The notes: generated from the sequence alone by a model not told the origin. 64,000 nt of DNA from Afipia sp. (GCA_024707075.1 JANQAK010000006.1:434001-498000), one strand, 5' to 3'. Counted from the first letter of the stretch, positions 9,287 to 20,230 are shown. Translations and numbers: made by a program.

Positions 9287-9419
9287 TTGCCGGACAAAAA
9301 CTTTGAAAATAGTGATGGCCGTCGCCCGTTTACTGCTGCGGGTGCCGGAAACCTCAGAGTTTACAGCAAGGTAAAGCGCGCTTGGGATTCGCTGACGGGA
9401 GCGGCATCGCAGCACGGCA

Positions 9420-9827
9420 TTAGTCCATTCTGCTGAAACGCAGCATTTCGAACCCGCCACCGTCGAGCAGCACGAGCTTTCGCTTTGGTTCGTCGATACG
9501 CCACGCCCTGATCTTTTCCAGTGTGGCGTGGAATCTGGCTTCCTGCCTCATCACGGCGGCTGAACACGCCATGCGCGTGCTCGCCATCGGCAGGAACTTG
9601 ATCGCGGTGCTGTCGAACGTCGCCGAGCCCGCATAGCGGTTGCAGCCGCCCATGCCGGTGACGATGCCGTCGTCGCGGATGTCCAGCGTGGTTTGCAGCC
9701 GGTCGATCACGCCGCCGCCGTCGATGTCTTCCGCCAGCCATTTGCCTGACGGCGTCGCCGGGCCGGCGAATGCGCTGGCTGTCAGCAGAGAAATGACAAG
9801 GGCCGATGCGGCTAATCTGACGCGCAT
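9420..9827 (-). CDS. Secreted META / HslJ-domain protein
   Basis: 135 residues. Residues 1-21 are a signal peptide (MRVRLAASALVISLLTASAFA, cleavage before GPA). The mature part is a META domain: GKWLAEDIDGGGVID, GIVTGMGGCNRYAGSATF and LPMASTRMACSAAVMRQEARF, the diagnostic GCNRY and STRMAC motifs. HslJ-like proteins are envelope proteins linked to antibiotic or heat stress; here the role is only by family. Single gene, separated from the ECF41 operon by about 250 bases. Confidence 0.88.
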   Translation of the reverse strand: MRVRLAASALVISLLTASAFAGPATPSGKWLAEDIDGGGVIDRLQTTLDIRDDGIVTGMGGCNRYAGSATFDSTAIKFLPMASTRMACSAAVMRQEARFHATLEKIRAWRIDEPKRKLVLLDGGGFEMLRFSRMD

Positions 9828-10027
9828 GATGCCTGTGCTTCAAACAATGAGGAAACGCATCCACGGTTGATACGTATTCCCGTCTCTGTGGGTCGCGATG
9901 CGGCCAAATTTATAGCCGGATTCCCCGCAAGCACAGTTTCATTCGTGGGCAGATGATGGTAGGAAATCGCTCACAAAATAATTCTGCCCACAAGTTTCGG
10001 CCCACCCGAACCCTGCCCACCAGTCTG

Positions 10028-11371
10028 ATGAAAAACGACCAGCTCCTGGCCCAGATCTCCGAATACTGCCGTCAGGCTGGTATGGCGGAATCGACGTTCG
10101 GCCGCCGCGCGGTCAACGACGGCAAGCTGGTGCACCGGCTGCGCGAGGGCAAGCGTATCACCGTCGATACGCTGGAGCGGATTAGAGCCTTTCTTGGGGA
10201 CGGCGTTCCGGTCGTCACCGTGCCCGAACCGCCGATCGAGAAGCGCGATCCCACCGGCAATTTCCGTTTTTTCGAGAACCGGCAGAAATATCTGCTGTTC
10301 GTCCACACCTGTTCCGAGAAGCGGGTGATCGCCGACCGGGTCGCGCTGGAGTTGGGGAGCATTCACCCGAGGCCGCCCGCATTGCGCGTTTTCGACGCCG
10401 GCGTGGGCGACGGGACGGTGCTGGCGCGGGTCATGCGCGCGATGCACAGCCGGTTCCCGAACATGCCGTTCTATATCGCCGGCAAGGAAATCAGCCTCGA
10501 GGACGTGCGGCTGACCCTGAACAAGGTGCCGGACCGGCTGTTCGAGCATCCGGCGACGGTTTTCGTCCTCACCAACATGAATTACGCCGAGGCGCCCTGG
10601 CTGGCGCCGAAATCGCCGACCGCCGCCGCCGGCATGATCTGGCGCGAGGTTGCCCTGCGCGGCGCGTCGTCGGGCGAATTCGAGACCCAGATCGCGGATT
10701 TGCAGCCGTTTTTGGAGGAAAACTGGCGCGCCAGCGTCAGCGCGCGCTCCGGCATGCCGGTCTACGAGCGGCCCATCGCGCTGGTGATCTACCGGGAGGA
10801 CCACCGATTCCTGCTCGACGCCATGATTCCGAGGGCAGGGCGGGTCGAGGCCAATTTCGATCTGGTGATCGCCTCCCAGCCATATCGGGCAAGATCGTCG
10901 CTGAATTTCCGCGCCAAGAAGATCGTGGCCCCGCTGGCGCGGGCGCTGCGTGCCGGCGGGCGGCTGATCGGGATTCACTCCTACGGTCACGATCCGGGGA
11001 TGGAAATCGTGCAGGCGGTTTGGCCGGGAGAAAATCCTTTCGCGGTCAGCCGCCATGAGCTATTGCGCGCGGTGAAATACGAGCTGGGATCGGCCGGGCG
11101 CGACCTCAACTTCAATGCCTATGCGGATAATCGCTCGATCTTCCGCTACGATATGGAAGCCTTGCCCAACGAGGTCACGGGGCCGATCGGGACCTCGACG
11201 GCCTTTGCAGCGTGGAACGCGGCGGTGTATGTCGCTCAGGTCGAAGACGATCGCCTGGACGAAGTCACGCAAAGCGGCCGTTATCTCGACGCCACCAGGG
11301 ACGTGCTGCGCAGGCATAACGGCCTCTGGTTCTACGATGAGTCCTACGTCATCTCGCGGCGTCGCGATTGA
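10028..11371 (+). CDS. SAM-methyltransferase-like protein with N-terminal helical DNA-binding-like segment
   Basis: 447 residues. The first 55 residues (LLAQISEYCRQAGMAESTFGRRAVNDGKL) resemble a small helix-turn-helix segment. From about residue 107, FDAGVGDGTVLARVM fits a class I SAM-binding loop, and NFDLVIASQPYRARSSL near 285 is placed like a methyltransferase active-site strand. I do not know its substrate. The ATG at 10028 gives the conserved-looking MKNDQLL start; frame is open from 9953 but those residues look random, and no strong ribosome site is visible for either. It lies 59 bases before metK on the same strand, so it may share SAM-related regulation. Confidence 0.65.
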   Translation: MKNDQLLAQISEYCRQAGMAESTFGRRAVNDGKLVHRLREGKRITVDTLERIRAFLGDGVPVVTVPEPPIEKRDPTGNFRFFENRQKYLLFVHTCSEKRVIADRVALELGSIHPRPPALRVFDAGVGDGTVLARVMRAMHSRFPNMPFYIAGKEISLEDVRLTLNKVPDRLFEHPATVFVLTNMNYAEAPWLAPKSPTAAAGMIWREVALRGASSGEFETQIADLQPFLEENWRASVSARSGMPVYERPIALVIYREDHRFLLDAMIPRAGRVEANFDLVIASQPYRARSSLNFRAKKIVAPLARALRAGGRLIGIHSYGHDPGMEIVQAVWPGENPFAVSRHELLRAVKYELGSAGRDLNFNAYADNRSIFRYDMEALPNEVTGPIGTSTAFAAWNAAVYVAQVEDDRLDEVTQSGRYLDATRDVLRRHNGLWFYDESYVISRRRD

Positions 11372-11430
11372 TAAGATTTAGGTGAAAATTCAAACGGGCC
11401 GATCGCGGCCCATCTGGAAGGGATTGGTTG

Positions 11431-12627
11431 ATGCGCGCGTCTTACTTGTTCACGAGTGAATCGGTTTCCGAAGGTCATCCGGACAAGGTTTGCGACCGGA
11501 TTTCGGACGAGATCGTCGATCTGTTTTTCCGCGAAGGTCCGAAAGCCGGAATCGATCCGTGGGCGATCCGCGCCGCGTGCGAAACGCTGGCCACCACCAA
11601 CAAGGTGGTGATCGCGGGCGAGACGCGCGGACCGAAGACCGTCACCAACGATCACATCGAAGCCACTGTGCGCGCCGCGATCAAGGACATCGGCTACGAG
11701 CAGGAAGGCTTCCACTGGAAGACCTGCGACATCGAAATTCTCCTTCATCCGCAGTCGGCCGACATCGCGCAGGGCGTCGACGCACTTCAGCCCGGCACCA
11801 ATAAGGAAGAGGGCGCGGGCGACCAGGGCATCATGTTCGGTTACGCCACCAACGAGACGCCGGAACTGATGCCGGCCCCGCTGCACTACGCGCACAAGAT
11901 CCTGCGCCTGATTTCGGAAGCCCGCCACGCGGGCGTCGAGAAGGTGCTCGGTCCGGACTCCAAGAGCCAGGTCACCGTGCAGTATGAAAACGGCAAGCCG
12001 GTCGGCGTGCGCGAGATCGTGGTGTCGCATCAGCATCTCATCGAGGACCTGTCCTCGAACCAGGTGCGCGACATCGTGGAGCCCTACGTGCGCAAGGCGC
12101 TGCCGGAAGGCTGGATCACCGGCAAGACCATCTGGCACATCAACCCTACGGGTAAGTTCTTCATCGGCGGTCCCGATGGCGACGCCGGCCTCACCGGCCG
12201 CAAGATCATCGTCGACACCTACGGCGGCGCGGCCCCGCATGGCGGCGGCGCGTTCTCCGGCAAGGACTCCACCAAGGTCGATCGCTCGGCGGCTTACGCG
12301 GCGCGCTATGTCGCCAAGAACGTGGTCGCGGCCGGTCTCGCCGACAAGTGCACGCTGCAACTCGCTTACGCCATCGGCGTCGCGCGCCCGCTGTCGATCT
12401 ACATCGACACCCACGGCACCGGCAAAGTCCCGGACGAAAACATCGAGAAGGCGGTGGCGGACTCGGTGGATCTGACGCCGCGCGGCATCCGCAAGCATCT
12501 CGATCTCAACAAGCCGATCTTCGCGCGCACCTCCGCCTACGGCCACTTCGGGCGCACGCCGGACGCCGACGGCGGCTTCTCGTGGGAAAAGACCGATCTC
12601 GCCGACGTGCTGAAAAAGGCCGTGTGA
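11431..12627 (+). CDS. metK: S-adenosylmethionine synthetase
   Basis: 398 residues. Makes S-adenosylmethionine from methionine and ATP. Family motifs are clear: [16 protein letters not shown] at the start, [12 protein letters not shown] near residue 130 and [16 protein letters not shown] near 270. The ATG at 11431 has GGAAGGG 8 bases upstream. A short GC hairpin (GGGCC-gatc-GGCCC, about 11396-11412) lies in the leader; I could not match the leader to any known SAM riboswitch. ahcY follows 213 bases downstream, with a repeat element between, so both methyl-cycle genes are neighbours. Confidence 0.97.
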   Translation: MRASYLFTSESVSEGHPDKVCDRISDEIVDLFFREGPKAGIDPWAIRAACETLATTNKVVIAGETRGPKTVTNDHIEATVRAAIKDIGYEQEGFHWKTCDIEILLHPQSADIAQGVDALQPGTNKEEGAGDQGIMFGYATNETPELMPAPLHYAHKILRLISEARHAGVEKVLGPDSKSQVTVQYENGKPVGVREIVVSHQHLIEDLSSNQVRDIVEPYVRKALPEGWITGKTIWHINPTGKFFIGGPDGDAGLTGRKIIVDTYGGAAPHGGGAFSGKDSTKVDRSAAYAARYVAKNVVAAGLADKCTLQLAYAIGVARPLSIYIDTHGTGKVPDENIEKAVADSVDLTPRGIRKHLDLNKPIFARTSAYGHFGRTPDADGGFSWEKTDLADVLKKAV

Positions 12628-12640
12628 GTTATCGCCCTTC

Positions 12641-12812
12641 ACCTCTCCCCGTTCTTACGGGGAGAGGTCGACCGCCATAGCGCGTCATAGACGCGCGTAA
12701 ACGCGCTTATGGCGGTCGGGTGAGGGGCTGCTGAAATGAAACCGCGGTGAGCGTGCTGCACGAAAGGCAGTTGCCCCTCACCCCAACCCTCTCCCCGCAG
12801 GCGGGGAGAGGG
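12641..12812. repeat. Composite palindromic repeat between metK and ahcY
   Basis: Three nested or adjacent palindromes fill the gap: ACCTCTCCCCGT-TCTT-ACGGGGAGAGGT (12641-12668), an ACCGCCATA...TATGGCGGT pair (12671-12716), and CCCTCTCCCCGC-AG-GCGGGGAGAGGG (12787-12812), with tgagggg / cccctca arms linking them. In mRNA these could form strong hairpins that reduce read-through into ahcY, but no U-run follows. Probably a mobile-type intergenic repeat. Confidence 0.75.
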
Positions 12813-12840
12813 AGCTGACCGCAACTCGAAGGGACACACC

Positions 12841-14277
12841 ATGACCACCGCCACCGCGAAGCCGCCCGCAGGCTTCACCGACTACATCGTCGCCGACATC
12901 GGCCTTGCCGATTTCGGCCGCAAGGAACTCTCGCTGGCCGAGACCGAAATGCCGGGCCTGATGGCCACGCGCGAGGAATACGGCCCGAAGCAGCCGTTGA
13001 AGGGCGCGCGCATCGCGGGCTCCCTGCACATGACGATCCAGACCGGCGTGCTGATCGAGACGCTGAAGGCGCTCGGCGCCGACATCCGCTGGGTCTCCTG
13101 CAACATCTACTCGACGCAGGATCATGCCGCCGCCGCGATCGCCGCCGCAGGCATTCCGGTGTTCGCGATCAAGGGCGAGACGCTGAAGGATTACTGGGAC
13201 TACACCGCCAAGCTGTTCGACTGGCACGGCGGCGGCCATCCGAACATGATCCTCGATGACGGCGGCGACGCCACCATGTACGTCCACCTCGGCCTGCGCG
13301 CCGAGAACGGCGACACCGCGTTTCTCGACAAGCCGCAGTCCGAGGAAGAGGAAGTGTTCTTCGCGCTGCTGAAGAAGCAGCTCAAGGAAAAGCCGAAGGG
13401 CTACTTCGCCGAGATCGCCAAGAGCATCAAGGGCGTGTCGGAAGAAACCACCACGGGCGTGCATCGCCTGTACGACATGCAGAAGGCCGGCACGCTGCTG
13501 TGGCCTGCGATCAACGTCAACGACTCGGTCACCAAGTCGAAATTCGACAACCTTTATGGCTGCCGCGAGTCGCTGGTCGACGGCATCCGCCGCGGCACCG
13601 ACGTGATGATGTCGGGCAAGGTCGCGATGGTCGCGGGTTTCGGCGATGTCGGCAAGGGCTCGGCGGCGTCGCTGCGTCAGGCCGGCTGCCGCGTCATGGT
13701 GTCCGAAGTCGATCCGATCTGCGCATTGCAGGCGGCGATGGAAGGCTATCAGGTCGTCACGATGGAAGAGGCGGCTCCGCAGGCCGACATCTTCGTCACC
13801 GCGACCGGCAACAAGGACATCATCACGCTCGAGCACATGCGCGCGATGAAGGATCGCGCCATCGTCTGCAACATCGGCCACTTCGACAACGAGATCCAGA
13901 TCGCGTCGCTGAAGAACCTGAAGTGGACCAACATCAAGCCGCAGGTGGACGAGATCGCGTTCCCCGACGGCCACCGCATCATCATGCTGTCGGAAGGCCG
14001 CCTCGTGAACCTCGGCAACGCGATGGGCCATCCGTCCTTCGTGATGTCGGCGTCGTTCACCAACCAGACGCTGGCGCAGATCGAGCTGTTCGCCAACAAC
14101 AAGGACGGCAAGTACAAGAAGGAAGTCTACGTGCTGCCGAAGTCGCTCGACGAGAAGGTCGCGCGGCTGCATCTGGCCAAGATCGGCGTCAAGCTCACCG
14201 AACTGCGCAAGGACCAGGCCGAGTATATCGGCGTGAAGGTCGAAGGCCCGTTCAAGAGCGATCACTACCGGTATTGA
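12841..14277 (+). CDS. ahcY: Adenosylhomocysteinase (S-adenosylhomocysteine hydrolase)
   Basis: 478 residues. Splits S-adenosylhomocysteine into adenosine and homocysteine, relieving product inhibition of methyltransferases; the later operon in this window encodes many such enzymes. [16 protein letters not shown] starts the protein, [15 protein letters not shown] holds substrate residues, [13 protein letters not shown] is the NAD-binding loop and the chain ends FKSDHYRY, the invariant C-terminal Lys-Tyr. Length fits the longer bacterial form with an insertion around residues 145-190. The start is a clean ATG, with AGGGA upstream. Confidence 0.97.
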   Translation: MTTATAKPPAGFTDYIVADIGLADFGRKELSLAETEMPGLMATREEYGPKQPLKGARIAGSLHMTIQTGVLIETLKALGADIRWVSCNIYSTQDHAAAAIAAAGIPVFAIKGETLKDYWDYTAKLFDWHGGGHPNMILDDGGDATMYVHLGLRAENGDTAFLDKPQSEEEEVFFALLKKQLKEKPKGYFAEIAKSIKGVSEETTTGVHRLYDMQKAGTLLWPAINVNDSVTKSKFDNLYGCRESLVDGIRRGTDVMMSGKVAMVAGFGDVGKGSAASLRQAGCRVMVSEVDPICALQAAMEGYQVVTMEEAAPQADIFVTATGNKDIITLEHMRAMKDRAIVCNIGHFDNEIQIASLKNLKWTNIKPQVDEIAFPDGHRIIMLSEGRLVNLGNAMGHPSFVMSASFTNQTLAQIELFANNKDGKYKKEVYVLPKSLDEKVARLHLAKIGVKLTELRKDQAEYIGVKVEGPFKSDHYRY

Positions 14278-14288
14278 TCGCCCCACGC

Positions 14289-14398
14289 CGTCATTCCGGG
14301 ATGCGCCGCTTGGCGCAGGCCCGGAATCCATTCTGTAAGAATTTGATGATTGGTGGTGGATTCCGGGTTCGCTCGCGATGCTCGCGCCCCGGAATGAC
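14289..14398. repeat. Inverted repeat pair of cgtcattccggg type
   Basis: Two hairpin-forming arms, cgtcattccggg...cccggaatcca and ggattccggg...ccccggaatgacac, face each other across about 30 bases. This is another common dispersed repeat of the group. No gene lies within it. Confidence 0.75.
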
Positions 14399-14410
14399 AC
14401 GACAAACACC

Positions 14411-14438
14411 AAAGCCCCGGATCGCTCCGGGGCTTTTG
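14411..14438. terminator. Rho-independent terminator, probably bidirectional
   Basis: AAAGCCCCGG-ATCG-CTCCGGGGCTTTT: a GC-rich stem flanked by A-run and T-run. It can stop ahcY transcripts from the left and the small minus-strand gene (14445-14597) from the right. Confidence 0.9.
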
Positions 14439-14444
14439 CTTTTG

Positions 14445-14597
14445 TTACTTGCTGGCCGGAGCCGTAATGGTCACGCTGGGCCCGGAGCTTTTGCCCTTCA
14501 TTCCGCCCTGCAGAAAAAAGAAACCAACGCCAAGAACGATCGCGGCGCCCACGATCACGCCCAGCAAACCAATTCCGCCACTTCCGCCGTCAGCCAT
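14445..14597 (-). CDS. Small single-pass membrane protein
   Basis: 50 residues starting MADGGSGGIG and ending TAPASK. Residues about 9-30 (IGLLGVIVGAAIVLGVGFFFL) form one membrane helix; the tail is short and basic (MKGKSSG). The ribosome site is very strong: AGGAGGAGG lies just upstream of the ATG at 14597. Its terminator is the shared hairpin at 14411. Convergent to ahcY and divergent from arginase. Function unknown; short proteins of this shape occur widely in Rhizobiales. Confidence 0.75.
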   Translation of the reverse strand: MADGGSGGIGLLGVIVGAAIVLGVGFFFLQGGMKGKSSGPSVTITAPASK

Positions 14598-14728
14598 CAG
14601 AACCTCCTCCTGAAAGAGCGGCAACGGTCACGACGCCGTTAGGTTCCTCGCCATGCGGTCCCGCGTCCGCGTATCGCAACGCGCAAATCCCGATAAGATG
14701 GCGGCAGGTTCCTGTTCATCCGCTGACC

Positions 14729-15706
14729 ATGAGGTTGTTCGTGACCGCCGGCTCAAATTCATATCCGTCCACCGTCGCGCTGCTCGGCGTGCCCATTGAA
14801 GTCGGCGCGTCGCAGAAGGGCGCGCTGATGGGACCGGCGGCGCTGCGCACCGCGGGCCTCTCCGTGCTGCTCGAAGGTCTCGGCTTCACGGTGGAGGATC
14901 ACGGCGACCTGCTGCGCCGCGACCTCACCTTTATCGATGGCGCGGAGCCTGCCAACACGAAGCACTACCGCGAGATTCAAGGCTGGATTCGCGCCGCGAG
15001 CGAACGCGCCTATGCGATGGCGCGCTCCGGCGCGCTGCCGGTGTTTCTCGGCGGCGATCATTCGCTGTCGATGGGCACGGTCAACGGCGTCGCGCGGCAC
15101 TGGCAGGAGCAGGGGCGCGACCTGTTCGTGCTGTGGCTCGACGCCCACGCCGATTACAACACGCCGGCGACCACGATCACCGGCAACATGCACGGCATGT
15201 CGGGCGCGTTCCTGTGCGGCGAGGACGGTCTCGACGATCTGCTCGCCGGCGATCCGCGCGCGCCGATCCCGTCAGCGCAGTTGAACCTGTTCGGCCTGCG
15301 CTCGGTGGACAAGCTGGAGCGCGAACTGCTTAGCAGCCGCGACGTCTGGATCGCGGACATGCGCCGGATCGACGAGTTCGGCGTCGCGGTGCTGATGCGC
15401 GAGGTGATCGAGCGGGTGCGGGCGAAGAACGGCGTGCTGCATGTCTCGCTCGACGTGGACTTTCTCGATCCGGTGACCGCGCCCGGCGTCGGCACCACGG
15501 TGCCGGGCGGCGCGACCTATCGCGAGGCGCATCTGGTGATGGAGATCCTGCACGATTCAGGTCTGGTGCGCTCGCTCGATCTGGTCGAGCTCAATCCGTT
15601 TCTGGATGATCGCGGCCTCACCGCGCGCACGGTGGTGGAGCTTGTCGGCTCACTGTTCGGTCAGCAGACCACGGACCGCCCGACGCCGACCAACGCTGTG
15701 GTGTGA
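14729..15706 (+). CDS. rocF: Arginase
   Basis: 325 residues. Hydrolyses arginine to ornithine and urea. The manganese-ligand motifs of the ureohydrolase family are all present: VFLGGDHSLSMG near residue 108, LWLDAHADYNTPATT near 137 and VSLDVDFLDPVTAPGVGT near 242. The GASQKGALMGPAALR region fits the true-arginase branch rather than agmatinase. Start at the ATG of MRLFVTAG; a start further in is possible because the first 12 residues are weakly conserved. Convergent with the 366-residue gene downstream; a GAGAGAAA / TTTCTCTC hairpin (15711-15735) lies between. Confidence 0.93.
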   Translation: MRLFVTAGSNSYPSTVALLGVPIEVGASQKGALMGPAALRTAGLSVLLEGLGFTVEDHGDLLRRDLTFIDGAEPANTKHYREIQGWIRAASERAYAMARSGALPVFLGGDHSLSMGTVNGVARHWQEQGRDLFVLWLDAHADYNTPATTITGNMHGMSGAFLCGEDGLDDLLAGDPRAPIPSAQLNLFGLRSVDKLERELLSSRDVWIADMRRIDEFGVAVLMREVIERVRAKNGVLHVSLDVDFLDPVTAPGVGTTVPGGATYREAHLVMEILHDSGLVRSLDLVELNPFLDDRGLTARTVVELVGSLFGQQTTDRPTPTNAVV

Positions 15707-15740
15707 GGGGGAGAGAAATGCCGAATGTTTCTCTCATTCA

Positions 15741-16841
15741 TCAGCGAGCAAGCGCTCTCTTGAATACTGCCTCTTCCGGATTTTTTAGAGCTGAGAGAAT
15801 ATTCTCAGCCACTTTATCGATAAGTTTCTGCCCCCAAAATGGATCTTTCACGTCATAGTAGATAACGCGGATGTGCTTCAGATCGAACGGGACGTCCTCT
15901 TCATTCGATGAAACGAGAACGACCGGCTTATCGAGAGCGTGAGCTAACCCCAATTCGTAGAACACGTTGGGGTTCCTCATGGTCAATTCAGCAACGAGTA
16001 CCTTCGCAGAATTTATGCCCGACCAAATTTGATCGATGATTTTTCCTGTGCCGAATATATCCGCGTCCGCGCGAACGGCGCGCATTCCAGCCTTGGTAAT
16101 TGCCGGTTCGTAAATCTGCTGAAAATATTCGCCAATCGGAGATACAAAAGGCATCACGACAAAGCATGTGTCGCCTGCACTCACTTTGGCGGCCGTGCTT
16201 AGCTTTTTGATTGTAACTGCTGACTCTTCGCCTGCTGCAGCAGTATCCAAAATTCTAAACTTGTCGTCCTTCTTTTCAACAAGCTGCGCACTCTGCAAAG
16301 AGGCAAGGAAGACTTCTTTGAACTCGCTTACTTTCTCGGAGGGAATTGAAAATTTGTCCTCGAGTGCGTGCTCGAAGAAGCCATCGTCGGGCAAGTACTC
16401 ACCGCGATAGTGGGTATAGACTTCCGAAATTTCTGGTGCAGCAAGTACCGCTTGCCGGAAGGCTTCAATATCGTCGCCTTGTTTTTGGGGACGGATAGCT
16501 TGCCTCGCTCTATCCGTAACCGCGATCCGTCCGGCCGCTGGGCGTGAGAGAAATCCGTACTTGAGTGACGAACTTATCTCGACACGATAAGGTCCGTTGT
16601 AGCCCACGCCAACAAAAGCAGCGCTTTCCTGCTCAGTACAATCGTGCCCGGCATTCTGATCGATAATCGCTCGGGGTATTCGCAGTGCTTTCTCTACGGT
16701 ATGACGCGGAAATTTCGCGGTACCACCGCTGATCTGCTTCTTAGTGGTGACCTTTGTTTTCGTGCTCTTCTTTTTCTTCTTTGCAGCAGACTTTTTCCTT
16801 TTCGGTGCTGAAGTCCCGTCGCCACCCTCATCCATACTCAT
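15741..16841 (-). CDS. Winged-helix plus nucleoside-deoxyribosyltransferase/TIR-like domain protein, possible defence effector
   Basis: 366 residues. A lysine-rich N-terminal stretch (residues 14-36, KRKKSAAKKKKKSTKTK) is followed by FPRHTVEKALRIPRAIIDQNAG and a region that reads like winged-helix segments (about 45-200). From about residue 218 CFVVMPFVSPIGEYFQQIYEPAI, then VLVAELTMRNPNVFYELGLAHALDKPVVLVSS, match the nucleoside 2-deoxyribosyltransferase / TIR-like fold used in several bacterial immune proteins. Base use is AT-richer than the arginase gene beside it, and a repeat patch follows, suggesting transfer. The molecular function is inference; it could also be a signalling protein outside immunity. 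ATG at 16841; a second ATG lies two codons on. Confidence 0.6.
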   Translation of the reverse strand: MSMDEGGDGTSAPKRKKSAAKKKKKSTKTKVTTKKQISGGTAKFPRHTVEKALRIPRAIIDQNAGHDCTEQESAAFVGVGYNGPYRVEISSSLKYGFLSRPAAGRIAVTDRARQAIRPQKQGDDIEAFRQAVLAAPEISEVYTHYRGEYLPDDGFFEHALEDKFSIPSEKVSEFKEVFLASLQSAQLVEKKDDKFRILDTAAAGEESAVTIKKLSTAAKVSAGDTCFVVMPFVSPIGEYFQQIYEPAITKAGMRAVRADADIFGTGKIIDQIWSGINSAKVLVAELTMRNPNVFYELGLAHALDKPVVLVSSNEEDVPFDLKHIRVIYYDVKDPFWGQKLIDKVAENILSALKNPEEAVFKRALAR

Positions 16842-16984
16842 GGTTATTCCCCAGTTGGTACTGCAAGCTATGCGAGCAAATGTTGAGTTCCAACAGCAAA
16901 AATCGCTTTTTTCTTGAGAACGCTGGAGAACTTAATCGTGCAAGGCAGGCGATAAATCATTTGACGCATTTCTTTATATGACTA

Positions 16985-17545
16985 TATTCCTATCTATCCC
17001 GTCCCACAGAGGGGCGGCTCGCGATCGTCACGGACGCGGGGCGGGATGCGGTGGACGCGGCAGCGTCAGGCGCGGATGAGGCAGGAGGGCTTCGCCTTGT
17101 TTTCAAGGGGCGTTGTGACTTGCCGATGAAGCGCTGACGACGACATTGCCCGGACGGCCCAAGTCGTGTGGTCCTGAAGCCCGTACGTTGGCAAAAGTTG
17201 CCCCGGAGAGCCCCGCCCAACCGGGCAGGGAAACATCCTCAGTCGCAACGACGGTGACAAAACAATCGATCGATCACCGGGGAGAGCACGAAGCAAGCCG
17301 CCAACTCCACTGCGTGCGGAACGCCGGATGTGTCCGGCGCGGCCGTGGTGACTACGCTCGTGTGCTTTTCACTTTTGCACACGGGGCTGCGGATGCGTTG
17401 GGCATCCGGCGTTCCGCGCGCCCTCTCTCGAAGAGGGCGAATGGAATGGTCAAAGCTCGGACGCGAAAGCGCGCCGCGAGATCGCGAAACTGTATCCGGA
17501 CTTTGCGTGGCTGTTTGAAAATGGAATCGGGAGAAGATGTGAAGC
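16985..17545. repeat. Long dispersed-type repeat of the Bradyrhizobium group, no functional gene
   Basis: About 560 bases without a convincing gene. One plus-strand frame reads GRLAIVTDAGRDAVDAAASGA, and the DNA then continues through gtgtggtcctgaagcccgta and ccggggagagcacgaa. I recall this order of sequence blocks as a recurrent intergenic repeat in Bradyrhizobium and Nitrobacter genomes, where it generates spurious small proteins. A near-palindromic pair, ggaacgccggatg and catccggcgttcc (about 17320 and 17404-17417), lies inside. The recollection is from memory, not a search. Confidence 0.55.
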
Positions 17546-17568
17546 GTGATCGCGCAACACTCACGATG

Positions 17569-17692
17569 TCGTCCCCGCGCAGGCGGGGACCCATAACCAC
17601 CGAAAGTTATGGTGACGAAGGCAAGAGTTGATCGGCCATCGAGGCATATCGATGATTCAGGGAGTATGGGTCCCGGCCTTCGCCGGGACGAC
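17569..17692. repeat. Paired REP hairpins (REP doublet), copy 1
   Basis: Two hairpins in opposite orientation, GTCCCCGC-gcag-GCGGGGAC-like at the left and GTCCCGGCcttcGCCGGGAC at the right, flanked inward by cccataaccaccga and gattcagggagtatggg. The same layout with the same inner flanks recurs at 22113-22239. Confidence 0.75.
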
Positions 17693-17943
17693 GTCGAGAG
17701 GTCGTTAACGCCATCGATGTGCGGCCCGCGCCTTGGCATGAACACAATTGAATCCTTGCACTTGGCCAGCCACCTGCTACAAAGCCTTGTATTCGATTTG
17801 CGGCACAGCTTTTGTTAAAGCGCCCTTTGGACTGAAACAGTCCCCTCCGGCTCCTTACCCAAAGACATCGCTAGATTGGATTTGGTCCGCGCGACGTCGC
17901 GCGGAACTGCGCAAGTATGCGCGCCTTAAAGGAATTGTTTGTT

Positions 17944-18153
17944 ATGACGACTGGTACTGTGAAGTGGTTCAACGGCCAAAAGGGCTTTGGTTTCATTCAG
18001 CCGGATGACAGCGGCACCGATGTGTTCGTTCACATCAGCGCTGTCGAGCGTGCTGGCCTGACCGGCCTTGCCGAAGGACAGAAGGTTTCCTACGAAGCGA
18101 AGGTCGACAAGATGCGCGGCAAGACCAGCGCAGAGAACCTTCAGATTCTTTGA
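17944..18153 (+). CDS. Cold-shock protein (CspA family)
   Basis: 69 residues. An RNA-binding OB-fold chaperone. The RNP1 motif [10 protein letters not shown] and the RNP2 motif [12 protein letters not shown] are intact, and [17 protein letters not shown] is the usual start. AAGGA lies 9 bases before the ATG at 17944. A leader of unknown length precedes it; cold-shock leaders are often thermosensing. A strong terminator follows at 18295. Which csp paralogue this is cannot be told from the sequence. Confidence 0.95.
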   Translation: MTTGTVKWFNGQKGFGFIQPDDSGTDVFVHISAVERAGLTGLAEGQKVSYEAKVDKMRGKTSAENLQIL

Positions 18154-18294
18154 GGCTTGATGCCGGCAGCCGGACACCGGTTGCCGCGCAGGCCTTAACA
18201 AGAAAAAGAGCCAGGCGCTGTGTTGCCGCGGATGTACCGGTCATAGCCGCCAGCTTTTCGATCGTTTCACGGATGTACTGAAACGGACGTCACC

Positions 18295-18323
18295 AAGCCC
18301 CGTCAGCGATGATGGGGCTTTTT
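18295..18323 (+). terminator. Rho-independent terminator after the cold-shock gene
   Basis: AAGCCCC (18295-18301) and GGGGCTT (18314-18320) form the stem, followed by TTT. It lies 140 bases after the cold-shock stop; the sequence between has no gene. Confidence 0.85.
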
Positions 18324-18433
18324 GCTGTCTGACTTTCCGTTGCGGCGCAATGTCGAATGCTGCGTCCGCGCAGGGAACCGTCGGCGCGTGAGCCGCATTG
18401 ATCCGTCAGCTTCCGCAAAGAGGAGTGACGGCA

Positions 18434-18610
18434 ATGCGCAAGACGGGCGAGCAAAAACCGGATGACGCCTGGCTGGATCAGCGGCTGCTCGAATTCGCCG
18501 GCATCGTCGCGGTGGTGGTGCTGATCGCGGCGGGCGTGCACTACATCAATCACGCACCGCGAGCCGACACCGCCTCGTTCATCGTGCCGAGCCAGACCGT
18601 CCGCTGGTGA
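18434..18610 (+). CDS. Small single-pass membrane protein
   Basis: 58 residues, MRKTGEQKPDD... with one hydrophobic helix at about residues 20-37 (FAGIVAVVVLIAAGVHYI) and an outside tail ending SQTVRW. GAGGAG lies 8 bases before the ATG at 18434, a good ribosome site. The longer frame to 18398 is not needed. It sits between the cold-shock terminator and the monooxygenase gene; function unknown. Confidence 0.65.
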   Translation: MRKTGEQKPDDAWLDQRLLEFAGIVAVVVLIAAGVHYINHAPRADTASFIVPSQTVRW

Positions 18611-18680
18611 CACGGGCATTGCCGGATCGGGGTTGCAATCGCGCCCCGCCTGCGCGCAAATTCCGGCAGGGAGATCATCC

Positions 18681-20201
<1,521 letters not shown>

Positions 20202-20230
20202 ACGGGCGCCGCAATTTGAAGGACATTCCG

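Noticed and set aside
11372-11430. Possible SAM riboswitch before metK
   Set aside because: Only 59 bases with one short GC hairpin; no match to SAM-II, SAM-V or SAM/SAH consensus that I can recognise.
12778-14412. 544-codon minus-strand frame opposite ahcY
   Set aside because: Antisense shadow of a strongly conserved gene; no motif or ribosome site.
15711-15735. GAGAGAAA / TTTCTCTC hairpin as terminator between arginase and the 366-residue gene
   Set aside because: Stem is AT-rich and no T-run follows in either direction; kept only as a remark.
16990-17545. Several 60-170 codon frames on both strands
   Set aside because: They overlap each other in a repeat region, lack ribosome sites and have no domain; taken as products of the repeat.
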